Below are positions 25,961-35,680 of a stretch of DNA of 64,000 nt, piece after piece. The notes below the pieces were generated by a model. The model worked only from the letters and a program-made list of their open reading frames with translations. It was not told where the DNA came from and searched no databases. Position numbers and translations under genes: made by a program. Location of the stretch: NCBI RefSeq assembly GCF_014646075.1, contig NZ_BMMT01000001.1, forward strand, positions 186,001-250,000, given 5' to 3'. Position 1 is the first letter of the stretch, and each line of letters starts with the position of its first letter. Source of the DNA: Saccharopolyspora thermophila (GTDB taxonomy: Bacteria; Actinomycetota; Actinomycetes; Mycobacteriales; Pseudonocardiaceae).

Positions 25961-25977
25961 AGGTTAGGCTAGCCTAA
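25959..25977. promoter_or_regulatory. IdeR/DtxR-like iron box
   Basis: GAAGGTTAGGCTAGCCTAA matches the recalled IdeR consensus TTAGGTTAGGCTAACCTAA at 16 of 19 positions and contains a perfect 14-bp palindrome TTAGGCTAGCCTAA (25964-25977). It overlaps the MFS stop codon and stands in the gap between convergent genes, so the gene it controls is unclear. Confidence 0.6.
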
Positions 25978-26021
25978 ATTTCGTCCGCTTCGTGGTGGGA
26001 GCGGCAGTCAGTTCGGGAATG

Positions 26022-26061
26022 GATCGGGCCCCGGCCTCCTGCGGGAGACCGGGGCCCGATC
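26022..26061. terminator. Strong bidirectional terminator
   Basis: GATCGGGCCCCGG (26022-26034) pairs perfectly with CCGGGGCCCGATC (26049-26061). The 14-nt loop can itself form a CTCC/GGAG stem. It lies between the convergent MFS and SOD genes. Confidence 0.8.
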
Positions 26062-26245
26062 GTGTGTACGGTCCCGGGGGAGAGGGGCCCGAGACCTTCG
26101 GTAGCGGGCTTGTCGGAGCACTCACCACCGAGCCTGGGGTGATCACGGCGCACCTGCGGCACCGGACGGGAGCCACCCTGACCTCGCCGGACCCCGATTG
26201 CCGGAATTCGGGCGCTCTGCGGGTGGCCTGCCGGGGTTGTGGGGG

Positions 26246-26875
26246 TTAGGGAGTGGGGAGGAGTAGGCCGTTGCGGCCTGCGCGGGCGTCGGCGAAGCGC
26301 CGCCCGACCTCCGCCCAGTCCACCACGTTCCACAGGTTCTTGACGTAGTCCGCCTTCACGTTGCGGTACTGCAGGTAGTACGCGTGCTCCCAGATGTCGA
26401 ACACCAGCAGCGGCGTCGTGGCGATCGACAGGTTCGAGTGGTGGTCCCGCAACTGCTGGGTCACCAACCGCTGCCCGACCGGATCCCACGCCAGCACACC
26501 CCACCCGTTGCCCTGGATCGTGGTCGACACCGCCTCCATCTGCGCCCGGAACGCGTCGAAGGACCCGAAGTCCTCATCGATCGCCGCCGCCAGCTCGCCC
26601 GTGGGCTTGTCCCCGCCGTGGGGCGAGAGCACCTTCCACCACACCAGGTGCAACGCGTGCCCGGCCAGGTTGAAGGCCAACGTGGTCTGCAACCCCACGA
26701 TCGAGGAGAAGTCGCCCTTCTCCCGTGCCTCGGCGATCCTGTCCACCGTGTCGTTGGCGCCCTTGACGTAGGCCGCGTGGTGCTTGCTGTGGTGCAGCTC
26801 GTTGATCTCACCGGCGATCGCCGGCTCCAACGCCGCGTAGTCGTAGTCCAACTCTGGCAACACGTACTGGGCCAT
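26246..26875 (-). CDS. Fe/Mn superoxide dismutase
   Basis: 209-residue enzyme that dismutates superoxide in the cytosol. Metal ligands are H28 (ELHHSKHH), H76 (AGHALHLVWW), D160 and H164 (DIWEHAYYLQY). Length and motifs are standard. Whether iron or manganese is used cannot be told safely; the Nur-like box upstream favours an iron SodF-type role, since in Streptomyces Nur with nickel represses sodF. The ATG at 26875 is preceded by GGAAGGGAGA. Confidence 0.95.
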   Translation of the reverse strand: MAQYVLPELDYDYAALEPAIAGEINELHHSKHHAAYVKGANDTVDRIAEAREKGDFSSIVGLQTTLAFNLAGHALHLVWWKVLSPHGGDKPTGELAAAIDEDFGSFDAFRAQMEAVSTTIQGNGWGVLAWDPVGQRLVTQQLRDHHSNLSIATTPLLVFDIWEHAYYLQYRNVKADYVKNLWNVVDWAEVGRRFADARAGRNGLLLPTP

Positions 26876-26914
26876 CAGCGTCCGTCTCCCTTCCTTGTCG
26901 ACAGTCTCTAGCTA

Positions 26915-26931
26915 TTGCCAGAGTTTTGCAA
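26915..26931 (-). promoter_or_regulatory. Nur-like (Fur family) box in the SOD promoter
   Basis: On the minus strand TTGCAA-AACTC-TGGCAA fits the recalled Nur box tGCaa-N5-ttGCa with one mismatch (6-5-6 layout). It is about 40 nt upstream of the SOD start and includes a TTGCAA that could serve as a -35. A nickel-responsive repressor of sod is suggested. No nickel SOD gene is in the window. Confidence 0.5.
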
Positions 26932-27064
26932 CAGGCTTGATCTCGTCACCTGGGCAGGTTGGCCTCGGCAGCCCTGCTGAGCAGGGAAAACACGGGAATG
27001 GGCGTAAACGAGGCAGGGGTGTGTCCGCCCGGATGATCTCCTGCGGGAGGTGACGGGCGGCTGG

Positions 27065-28561
27065 TCAGCCGACCGGCCAGGTGTGGACCGGGTCGCCCTG
27101 GTCGGCGAGGTCGATGTAGCGGCGCAGCATCCCGGCCAGTGCCTCGCGGCGGCTCGCGCCCCGCTCCTCGAGCATCGCGACCGTGTCACGCTGCCACAGC
27201 GACCCGTTCCGCCGCGCCAGGCAGCGCTGCTCGATCACCCCGAGGTAGCGCTCCCGCGCCGCATCCGACACCCCGCACAGGCGCAGTCCGTCGTGCGCCA
27301 TCGGCAGCAGCCGCCGCAGCACCAGCTCGTCCGGCGCCACCCAACCCACACCCGGCCAGTACAGGTGCGCGTCCATGCCGTGCCGCGCTCCGGCGTAAAA
27401 GTTCTCCTCCGCCGCCGCGAACGACATCTGCGTCCACAGTGGTCGGTCCTGCTCGCTGAGCGCCCGCTGCACGCCGTAGAAGAACGCCGCGTTGGCCACG
27501 ATGTCGATCACCGACGGGCCGGCCGGCAGCACCCGGTTCTCCACCCGCAGGTGCGGCACCCCGTCCACCAGGTCATACACCGGCCGGTTCCACCGCCACA
27601 CCGTGCCGTTGTGCAGCCGCAGTTCGGCCAGCGTCGGCGCCCGCCCGGCGTCCAGCGCCGCCACCGGGTCCTCCTCCTCGGGCTCGGGCAGCAGCGCCGG
27701 GAAGTAGCGCACGTTCTCCTCGAACAGGTCGAAGATCGAGGTGATCCAGCGCTCCCCGAACCACACCCGCGGCCGTACGCCCTGGTTCTTCAGCTCCTCC
27801 GGCCGCGTGTCGGTGGCCTGCAGGAACAGCGGAATCCGGGTCTCGTGCCACAGCGCCTTGCCGAGCAGGAACGGCGAGTTGGCGGCGATGGCCACCTGCA
27901 CCCCGGCCACGCACTGCGCGGCGTTCCAGTGCGCCGCGAAGTCCTCCGGGGCGACCTGCAGGTGCAGTTGGACCGACGTGCACGCCGACTCCGGCAGGAT
28001 CGAGCTGGCGTAGGAATGCAGTCGCTCCCCGGGATGGTCGCCGAGCGGCACGCCCTCCATGTCCAGCAGCATCTGCTCGCCGCGGGCCACGATGATCTGC
28101 TCGTTGAGCAGCGAGTAGCGCGGGTTGCGGGACAGCCAGGCGGGGTCGAAGTGCGAGGCGCGCAGCGTCGGCAGCGTGCCGATCATGACGATCTTCGCCC
28201 CGGCGTCGTGCGCGCCACCGTCGGCGCGGCGCAGTGCGGCCCGCAGCCGCTCCTCCAGCTCCAGGGCGCTGTCGCCGGCGAGGACCTGCGGCTCCACGTT
28301 CAGCTCGATGTTCTGCTGGCCGAGCTCGGTGGTGAACACCGGCTCCCCGATCTTCTCCAACACGATTGCGTTGGACATGGACGGCTCCATCTGCTCGTCC
28401 ACCAGGCACAGCTCCATCTCCAGCCCCATCTGCTGGTGGGGAAAGGAGAAGTTGCCCTCGGCGAGCATCCGGGCCAGGGCGTCCAACCCGCGCTGCATCT
28501 TGCTCCGATAGCGTTGCCGGTCCACTGGCCTGAACGCTCGATCGTCCACGTGCCGTCCCAT
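27065..28561 (-). CDS. Glutamate-cysteine ligase family 2 protein
   Basis: 498-residue ATP-dependent carboxylate-amine ligase of the GCS2 family. Visible blocks are GLEMELCLVD (nucleotide/metal site), ELGQQNIELNVEPQVL, CTSVQLHLQV and NRVLPAGPSVIDIVANAAFFYGV. Actinobacteria lack glutathione, so the product may be a different gamma-glutamyl amide, or gamma-Glu-Cys for ergothioneine as in EgtA; no other egt gene is present. The ATG at 28561 has GGGGAGA 5 nt upstream; the longer GTG 28615 start is less likely. Confidence 0.85.
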   Translation of the reverse strand: MGRHVDDRAFRPVDRQRYRSKMQRGLDALARMLAEGNFSFPHQQMGLEMELCLVDEQMEPSMSNAIVLEKIGEPVFTTELGQQNIELNVEPQVLAGDSALELEERLRAALRRADGGAHDAGAKIVMIGTLPTLRASHFDPAWLSRNPRYSLLNEQIIVARGEQMLLDMEGVPLGDHPGERLHSYASSILPESACTSVQLHLQVAPEDFAAHWNAAQCVAGVQVAIAANSPFLLGKALWHETRIPLFLQATDTRPEELKNQGVRPRVWFGERWITSIFDLFEENVRYFPALLPEPEEEDPVAALDAGRAPTLAELRLHNGTVWRWNRPVYDLVDGVPHLRVENRVLPAGPSVIDIVANAAFFYGVQRALSEQDRPLWTQMSFAAAEENFYAGARHGMDAHLYWPGVGWVAPDELVLRRLLPMAHDGLRLCGVSDAARERYLGVIEQRCLARRNGSLWQRDTVAMLEERGASRREALAGMLRRYIDLADQGDPVHTWPVG

Positions 28562-29094
28562 GCCGTCTCCCCAATTGATCGGCAGCACGTCAGCGCGCAG
28601 CGCTGGGGAAACCACCGTGACACATCGGTACCCGACGGGCCAGCGGCCAAAACGGTGTCACCGGGAGGCACGCCCGATGATCACGCCGAGGCATCCGCGA
28701 GGCGCCGGAGATCGGCTTCGATGAGCGTCAGCTCGGCCGCCGGGAGCAGTGAAGCACGCTGTTCGGTGTGGCGGCCACCCGCCAATCGGTGTAGTGACGC
28801 TGCGTTGCCTCCAGCAGTCAGCCCACCGCGGAGGCCATCGGGACGTTACGCAGCGTCGCGATGTAGTCCAGTCCGGCGAGCATCGTCACCCGAGCGCCCG
28901 TCCAGACAGGTCCGGGAGTCGCCGGGCGCGAAGGCCGCGTAGGGGTCCGCGGTGTCGATGATGTTGCCGCCCGGCAGCGCTGCGTCGGTGGCTCAGCTCG
29001 CCGGGAATTTCCGTGACGACAAGGAATCCCGGACACCCCGGCCCCCTCGGTGGGACGGCCACCGGTTGGCGGTCGCGGGTGCGAGAATGCGGGC
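28562..29094. other. 533-bp region without an intact gene
   Basis: Between the glutamate-cysteine ligase start and the TrmH gene there is no intact reading frame with family features. Most of it is the aldo/keto reductase remnant; the outer parts would hold the divergent promoters of the two flanking genes. GAGAAT 6 nt before the GTG at 29095 is a weak leaderless -10 for the TrmH gene. Confidence 0.5.
28681..28992 (-). pseudogene. Aldo/keto reductase remnant
   Basis: Fragments typical of aldo/keto reductases appear on the minus strand in different frames. An N-terminal motif GGNIIDTADPY is read near 28940-28975, directly after an in-frame stop. A C-terminal end TEQRASLLPAAELTLIEADL, closing with RRLADASA and a stop at 28681, is read near 28681-28785, with further family-like residues between in a third frame. 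The middle of the enzyme (over 200 residues, including the catalytic Tyr and Lys) is missing. This is a decayed gene with a large deletion and frameshifts. Confidence 0.55.
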
Positions 29095-29898
29095 GTGGCG
29101 CACGTTGTCGAGATCTGCGATGCCGACGACCCGAGGGTTGACGACTTCCGCGATCTGTCCCGCGCGGACCGCCGCCCGGACCGGCCGGGCGGCCGCGGGC
29201 TGGTGATCGCCGAGGGCGTCGTGGTGGTGGAGCGGCTGCTCGCTTCGCCCTACCCGGTGCGGGCGCTGTTCGGCGTGCGCCGCCGCATCGACGAACTCGC
29301 CGCGGCCACCGCCGCCCTGGACGTGCCCGCCTACGTCGCCGACGCCGACGTGATGGCCCGCGTGGTGGGGTTCCACCTCAATCGTGGGGTGCTGGCCGTC
29401 GCCGACCGCGCCCCGGCCGTCGAACCGGCCGACCTGGTCGACCGCTCACGTCGCCTGGCGGTGCTGGAGGGCGTCGGGGACCACGAGAACCTGGGGGCGT
29501 TGTTCCGCAACGCGGCCGCGCTGGGCGTGGACGGCGTCCTGCTTGGCGCGGGCTGCTCGGACCCGCTGTACCGGCGCAGCGTCCGGGTGTCCATGGGGCA
29601 CGTGCTCAGGGTGCCGTTCGCGCACCTGGCGTCCTGGCCGAACGATCTGAAGCTGTTGCGGGACAGGGGTTTCCGCGTCGCCGCGCTGACCCCCCGAGCG
29701 GATGCGAAACCACTTCGCGACGCTGCGCTGGACCAGGGGCCGGTGGCGGTGCTGCTGGGATCGGAGGGCCCGGGGCTCACCGAGCAGGCCATCGCGGCGG
29801 CCGACCTGGCGGTCCGCATCCCGATGGCCGACGGCGTGGACTCGCTCAACGTCGCCACCGCCGGGGCGATCGCCTTCCACGCGATGAGCGGGACGTGA
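29095..29898 (+). CDS. TrmH/SpoU-family RNA 2'-O-methyltransferase
   Basis: 267-residue SPOUT methyltransferase with an N-terminal L30e-like substrate-binding region (to about residue 115) and the three knot motifs: ENLGALFRNAAALGVDGVLLG, VAVLLGSEGPGL and IPMADGVDSLNVATAGAIA. It would 2'-O-methylate rRNA or tRNA with SAM. It corresponds by context to Rv0881. The GTG at 29095 is preferred over 29050 because the extra residues look non-coding. The stop overlaps DUF2537 by 4 nt. Confidence 0.9.
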   Translation: MAHVVEICDADDPRVDDFRDLSRADRRPDRPGGRGLVIAEGVVVVERLLASPYPVRALFGVRRRIDELAAATAALDVPAYVADADVMARVVGFHLNRGVLAVADRAPAVEPADLVDRSRRLAVLEGVGDHENLGALFRNAAALGVDGVLLGAGCSDPLYRRSVRVSMGHVLRVPFAHLASWPNDLKLLRDRGFRVAALTPRADAKPLRDAALDQGPVAVLLGSEGPGLTEQAIAAADLAVRIPMADGVDSLNVATAGAIAFHAMSGT

Positions 29899-30500
29899 GG
29901 CCCGTGGCGGGGTGGGAGCTGCACGCGCGGTCCGGTCGTGCCGTCCTGGTGCGCGGGACGGAGCGCGAGATTGACCCGGCGCGGCTGCGGCTGCCCGACG
30001 CGCTCGTCGCGGCGCTGCACGAGTGGGCGCACGTGGCGCAGGAGGTGGGGGAGCGAGGCTCCGCCGACACCGCGGCCGAACTCGTCACACGCCGCGGGCG
30101 GCAGCTCGCCGCGCGGCTGGCGGCGGAGACCGGCGGGCGGATCGGCTACGTCGACCCGGTCAGCGGCGAACTCGACCACGTCGGCCGTTCGCGGTCGGCG
30201 CACGCCGTGCAGCTGCGCGGTGCTCCGCTCGCACCGGTGCCGCCGACGCCGTGGGGGCCGGGCCTGGTGGTCAGCGCGATCATCGGGGCGATCGTGGTCG
30301 TCACGCTCGTGGTGGTGACCCTCGGTCTGGCGGATGTCAGCGGTGTCCTGGCGACGGTGGTGAACCTGGCGGTGGCGGCGGGCTTCGCACCATCGATCTG
30401 GCTGGGCAGCAGGATCCCGGTCTGGCGCTGGGTCGCCTACGGCACAGCAGCGGGCATCGTCGCGGCCTGGATCGCCCTCCTGCTCAGCCTCCTCGGTTAG
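29895..30500 (+). CDS. DUF2537 membrane protein
   Basis: 201-residue protein with a soluble N-terminal half (about 1-110) and three membrane helices at the C-terminus (about 115-140, 145-165, 172-200). It matches DUF2537 (Rv0882 by position). Function unknown. The GTG lies in the TrmH stop (GTGA), so the two are co-translated; it converges with sepH, with only 8 nt between stops. Confidence 0.85.
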   Translation: MRPVAGWELHARSGRAVLVRGTEREIDPARLRLPDALVAALHEWAHVAQEVGERGSADTAAELVTRRGRQLAARLAAETGGRIGYVDPVSGELDHVGRSRSAHAVQLRGAPLAPVPPTPWGPGLVVSAIIGAIVVVTLVVVTLGLADVSGVLATVVNLAVAAGFAPSIWLGSRIPVWRWVAYGTAAGIVAAWIALLLSLLG

Positions 30501-30508
30501 CGAACCGC

Positions 30509-31402
30509 TCAGCGGTGGGAGCGGACACCGAGTAGGACGTCCTCCCACGACGGCACGATCGGGTGGCTCTTGCGTCCGCGGCGCGGCTCCTTGCGCTGCG
30601 CTTCGTCGCCCGCGGCCTCGGTCACGCCGTCGGCGCTCCCCTCGGGCTGGGACTCCTCGGCCACCGGCTCCGCGGTGGGGTCGAAGTCGAGAGACGGCGC
30701 CTCCGGCCGCTGCGCGGCCACCGGCTCCTCGCCCCACTCCGGCTGCTGGTACGCCTGCTGGTCGAGCTGGAGCGCTTCGCGCGCCAGCTCGGTGACCGGC
30801 CGGACGGTGCGCAGGGGGCGGTTGGGGGACGGGTCGAGGAGGTCGGCCGCGTGGTCGTCGAGGGCGGCCACCGTGCCGCCGTGCGCGCCGGGGTGGAAGA
30901 CCCAGTGCGCGCGGTTCTCCGACCGGCCCGCGTGCCAGGCCAGCTGCACGACCCACTTGCCGTCGTCGCCGCGCCAGGCGTCCCAGGTGGCCTCGGCGTA
31001 CTCGTGACCGCGCATGCCGAAGGTGTGCGCCACGACCTCGCCGAGGGTCTGTACGTCCGGACCGTCCTCGCGGACCGGGTGGGCGCGCTGCGCCATCTCG
31101 GCGATCTGGGCGCGTTCCAGCAACACCGGGTAGGCGTACCGCTCGACACGGTGCTCGGGGATGCCCGCGGCGGCCGCGATCTGCTCCACGGACGCGCCCG
31201 CGCGGATGCGGGCCTGGATCTCCCGGGGCCGCATCTGGGCTTCCATCTCGATCTGGACCTGGCCGAGCCGGGTGAGATCACCGCGGGCCGCGGCTCGCAG
31301 TCGCTCGTCGGCGGGCACGGTGAAGCGCTCGCCGTTCTCCGGGTCCTCGCAGATGACGGATTCACCGTCCTCGTCGAGCCCGACTACTCGCAGCGCTCGC
31401 AT
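30509..31402 (-). CDS. sepH: Septation protein SepH
   Basis: 297-residue cell-division regulator. The N-terminal DUF3071 domain (about 1-170) begins MRALRVVGLDEDGESVICEDPE and contains a helix-turn-helix-like segment (MRPREIQARIRAGASVEQIAAAAGIPEHRVERYAYPV). A disordered acidic linker follows, ending with the conserved PSWEDVLLGVRS. SepH stimulates FtsZ assembly in Streptomyces and mycobacteria (Rv0883c). The ATG at 31402 has GGGAGG upstream; a longer frame to 31435 is rejected. Confidence 0.95.
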   Translation of the reverse strand: MRALRVVGLDEDGESVICEDPENGERFTVPADERLRAAARGDLTRLGQVQIEMEAQMRPREIQARIRAGASVEQIAAAAGIPEHRVERYAYPVLLERAQIAEMAQRAHPVREDGPDVQTLGEVVAHTFGMRGHEYAEATWDAWRGDDGKWVVQLAWHAGRSENRAHWVFHPGAHGGTVAALDDHAADLLDPSPNRPLRTVRPVTELAREALQLDQQAYQQPEWGEEPVAAQRPEAPSLDFDPTAEPVAEESQPEGSADGVTEAAGDEAQRKEPRRGRKSHPIVPSWEDVLLGVRSHR

Positions 31403-31624
31403 AACGCCAGCCTCCCGCCGACTACATGTCACCAAGCTGTGACAGTAACCCGGCGCGCCGCCTTGACGAGGGAGGCACGCCGGGCCCGTGTGTCGTAGTT
31501 GGTCGCCCTTCCTCGTCCGATCTTGCCGGAAAGGTCTCCCCGCAGCGAACGAGTAAAACCACTCATTTTCGACGAGTGATCACGGGTCGTGGCCAACTGT
31601 TCACTTGGCGGTGTGGTGGCTGTC

Positions 31625-31658
31625 GCCCGAACCGGTCGGAAACCCGCGAGGTTCGGGC
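31625..31658 (-). terminator. Terminator after serC
   Basis: GCCCGAACC (31625-31633) and GGTTCGGGC (31650-31658) make a perfect 9-bp stem with a 16-nt loop, 10 nt downstream of the serC stop on the minus strand. Confidence 0.6.
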
Positions 31659-31668
31659 GGCGCGCCGG

Positions 31669-33161
<1,493 letters not shown>

Positions 33162-34289
33162 TCACACCCCGGCGATCAGCTGGTTGAGCGAGCCCCAGCC
33201 GGTCACCTCCTGCGGGGCGCGCGGAACCGGGCCGACGTACTGCGCGGACGGGCGCACCAGCCGCCCGGTGCGCTTCTGCTCCAGGATGTGCGCCGACCAC
33301 CCGGCCAGCCGGGCGCAGGTGAACATCGCGGGCATCATCGCGGTCGGGACCTGCGCGAAGTCGAGGACAACAGCGGCCCAGAACTCCACGTTGGTCTCGA
33401 TCTGCCGGTCCGGCCGCCGTTCCCGCAGCACCGCGAGCGCGGCCTGCTCCAACTCCCGGGCCACCTCGTAGCGCGGCGCGTTGAGCTGGTCGCAGGTGTC
33501 GCGCAGCACCCGCGCCCGCGGGTCCTCGGCGCGGTACACGCGGTGTCCGAAGCCCATCAACCGCTCCCCGCGGTCCAGGATGGACTCCACGACGCGGCGC
33601 GCGTCGCCGGTGCGCTCAGCCTCCTCGATCATCGGCAGCACCCGGGCCGGGGCGCCGCCGTGCAGCGGACCGGACATCGCGCCCACGGCACCGGACAGGC
33701 ACGCCGCGACGTCCGCACCGGTGGAGGCGATCACGCGGGCGGTGAAGGTGGAGGCGTTGAGCCCGTGCTCGGCCGCCGACACCCAGTAGGCGTCCAGGGC
33801 CCGGACGTGCGCCGGGTCGGGTTCACCGCGCCAGCGGGTCAGGAACTGCTCGGCCGCGGTGGTCGCCTCCGCGATCCGCGCCTGCGGTACCGGGGGCAGG
33901 TCGCCGCGCGCGGACTGGGCCACGAACGACAGGCCGAGCGCGCTGCAGCGCGCCAGCTGGTCGCGGGCCTGCGCCTCGTCGATGTCCAGCAGCGGCCGGA
34001 AGCCGTAGGTCGGTGCGGCCATCGCCAGCGCGGCCTGTACGTCGGCGCGGACGTCACCGGTGCGGACCGGCACGGGCGTGTCGTCCGCGAGCGGCAGGCC
34101 GTCGCCGAACCGCCCGTCCACCAGCAGCGACCACACGTCGCCGTAGGACACCACGCCCACCAGATCCTCGATGTCCACACCGCGGTAGCGCAGCGCGCCC
34201 CCGGCGCGGTCGGGTTCGGCGATCTCGGTCTGGAACGCGATCACGCCCTCGAGTCCGGGGCGGAACTCGGCCTGGGCTGCGTCGGTCAT
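33162..34289 (-). CDS. citA: Citrate synthase 2 (CitA-type)
   Basis: 375-residue citrate synthase that condenses oxaloacetate and acetyl-CoA. Catalytic blocks are SAAEHGLNASTF (His), GAMSGPLHGGAP (His), LMGFGHRVYRAEDPRA, and NVEFWAAVVLD; the last has Glu where the catalytic Asp of gltA-type enzymes sits (compare NVDFYTG in the gltA here). CitA could therefore be slower, or prefer another acyl-CoA; this is inference. It corresponds by position to Rv0889c. The ATG is at 34289. Confidence 0.9.
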   Translation of the reverse strand: MTDAAQAEFRPGLEGVIAFQTEIAEPDRAGGALRYRGVDIEDLVGVVSYGDVWSLLVDGRFGDGLPLADDTPVPVRTGDVRADVQAALAMAAPTYGFRPLLDIDEAQARDQLARCSALGLSFVAQSARGDLPPVPQARIAEATTAAEQFLTRWRGEPDPAHVRALDAYWVSAAEHGLNASTFTARVIASTGADVAACLSGAVGAMSGPLHGGAPARVLPMIEEAERTGDARRVVESILDRGERLMGFGHRVYRAEDPRARVLRDTCDQLNAPRYEVARELEQAALAVLRERRPDRQIETNVEFWAAVVLDFAQVPTAMMPAMFTCARLAGWSAHILEQKRTGRLVRPSAQYVGPVPRAPQEVTGWGSLNQLIAGV

Positions 34290-34882
34290 GACTGCCTCGT
34301 CTCCATGCTGGTCGGGTCCGCGCGGCGCGCGGTCGGGGTGGGACGTGGCGGGGTGGGACCACACTGCACCCGCCGCAGGCCGCGGGGCAAACGGATCCGG
34401 GGAGAAAAAAATCATCGGATGAGGTACCGCACAACGCGCCGGCCATTTCGTCAGCGGTGCAAAAATCAGGAAATTTGCTTGTGACGAGTCAAGTGTCCGG
34501 TTGCGGAACCGCGGGGAACACGGCACTTCGCCACTGTGTTGCGCCGTCCACGTCGCGACCCGCACGGCGGGACGCGGCGGAGCTGTCGGCCCGGACCTGG
34601 TGACGCGGCGAGGCTCGCCGGTCGCGGGGTGCACAGACCTTCACCGCAACGCGTGTCCTGGCCGGGTTACCGGCGTCCGAACGAGTGTGGGAACGATCAC
34701 TGCATCGGTTGCGGAATCGATCGGGAAGCACTGTTGGTTCGGCGTCCGTTCAGATCCCCTTTACCGTCGTACGAGTGGCTGGCTCGACCAATCTCGTCGC
34801 GCCCGCCCGTCCTGTCCGGCGCACCAGCCGGAGGAGTCCCATCGTGTCGTGCCGCTGCCGGGCGAGCCAGGGAGGAATGAGC
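34290..34882. other. 593-bp divergent intergenic region (citA/pdxH)
   Basis: No convincing gene. The central part (34400-34500) is unusually AT-rich with A-tracts, includes the citA promoter candidate and may bind nucleoid or regulatory proteins. The pdxH-proximal half shows no clear motif apart from the Shine-Dalgarno. Confidence 0.5.
34463..34492 (-). promoter_or_regulatory. Promoter candidate for citA
   Basis: On the minus strand TTGACT (34487-34492) and TGATTT (34463-34468) are 18 nt apart in the most AT-rich stretch of the gap. It would give a leader of about 165 nt before citA. Confidence 0.45.
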
Positions 34883-35536
34883 ATGTCGGAGGCCAACGCC
34901 GTGTTGCCGTCCATGCGGGTGTCCTACGAGGCCGGGGCGCTGGACGAGTCCTCGCTCGCCGACACGTGGCACGAGCAGCTGCAGCGGTGGTTCGACGAGG
35001 CGGTGCAGGCCGACGTCGTGGAGCCGAACGCGATGGTGCTGGCCACGGCGGACGCCGACGGCATCCCGTCCTCGCGCACCGTGCTGTGCAAGGGCTTCGA
35101 CGAGCGGGGGGTGGTGTTCTTCACGAACTACACCTCCGCGAAGAGCCACGACCTGCAGTCCACCCGGGTGGCCGCCGCGACGTTCCCGTGGCTGTCGTTG
35201 CAGCGCCAGGTCAACGTGCGCGGCACGGTGGACAAGGTGACGCCCGCGGAGACCGCCGAGTACTGGCAGGTCCGGCCGCGGGGTTCGCAGCTCGGGGCGT
35301 GGGCCTCGCCGCAGTCGCGGGTGGTCGCCAGCCGGGCCGCGCTGGAGTCGTCGCTGCAGGGCATCGAGCGCCGGTTCGCGGACGCGGAGAAGGTGCCGGT
35401 GCCACCGCACTGGGGCGGCTGGCGGATTCGCCCGGACGTGGTGGAGTTCTGGCAGGGCCGGCGGGACCGGTTGCACGACCGGCTGCGCTTCCGCCGCACC
35501 AACGACCTCTGGGTCGTCGAACGCCTCGCCCCCTGA
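34883..35536 (+). CDS. pdxH: Pyridoxamine 5'-phosphate oxidase PdxH
   Basis: 217-residue FMN enzyme that oxidises pyridoxine/pyridoxamine phosphate to PLP. Family blocks are [69 protein letters not shown] and [24 protein letters not shown] with C-terminal ERLAP. Two ATGs (34877, 34883) are possible; GGGAGGA lies 6 nt before the second but abuts the first, so 34883 is chosen. It is near serC, a PLP enzyme that depends on this pathway. Confidence 0.95.
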   Translation: MSEANAVLPSMRVSYEAGALDESSLADTWHEQLQRWFDEAVQADVVEPNAMVLATADADGIPSSRTVLCKGFDERGVVFFTNYTSAKSHDLQSTRVAAATFPWLSLQRQVNVRGTVDKVTPAETAEYWQVRPRGSQLGAWASPQSRVVASRAALESSLQGIERRFADAEKVPVPPHWGGWRIRPDVVEFWQGRRDRLHDRLRFRRTNDLWVVERLAP

Positions 35537-35653
35537 CGGGTGTTGCGCCGCTGACGTGCGTTTTTACTCGGAAATCACGGTCGGGGGCGGCAGCGCGTGC
35601 GCGATCTCCGGCGGTGCGGGTGGACGTTGGTCACAGGGCCCGGAAAATCCCGT

Positions 35654-35674
35654 GCCGTTAGCAGGGCTAACGGC
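35654..35674. promoter_or_regulatory. Perfect 9+9 bp palindrome before the MFS gene
   Basis: GCCGTTAGC (35654-35662), AGG, and GCTAACGGC (35666-35674) form a perfect inverted repeat. It ends 6 nt before GTG 35681 and abuts TAGGCT (35675-35680), a -10-like hexamer. A repressor bound here would block this promoter. No regulator gene lies next to it. Confidence 0.6.
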
Positions 35675-35680
35675 TAGGCT

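Noticed and set aside
25992-26249. 85-codon frame downstream of the iron box
   Set aside because: Runs through a strong terminator hairpin, lacks a Shine-Dalgarno and matches no family; iron-box control of it is therefore not claimed.
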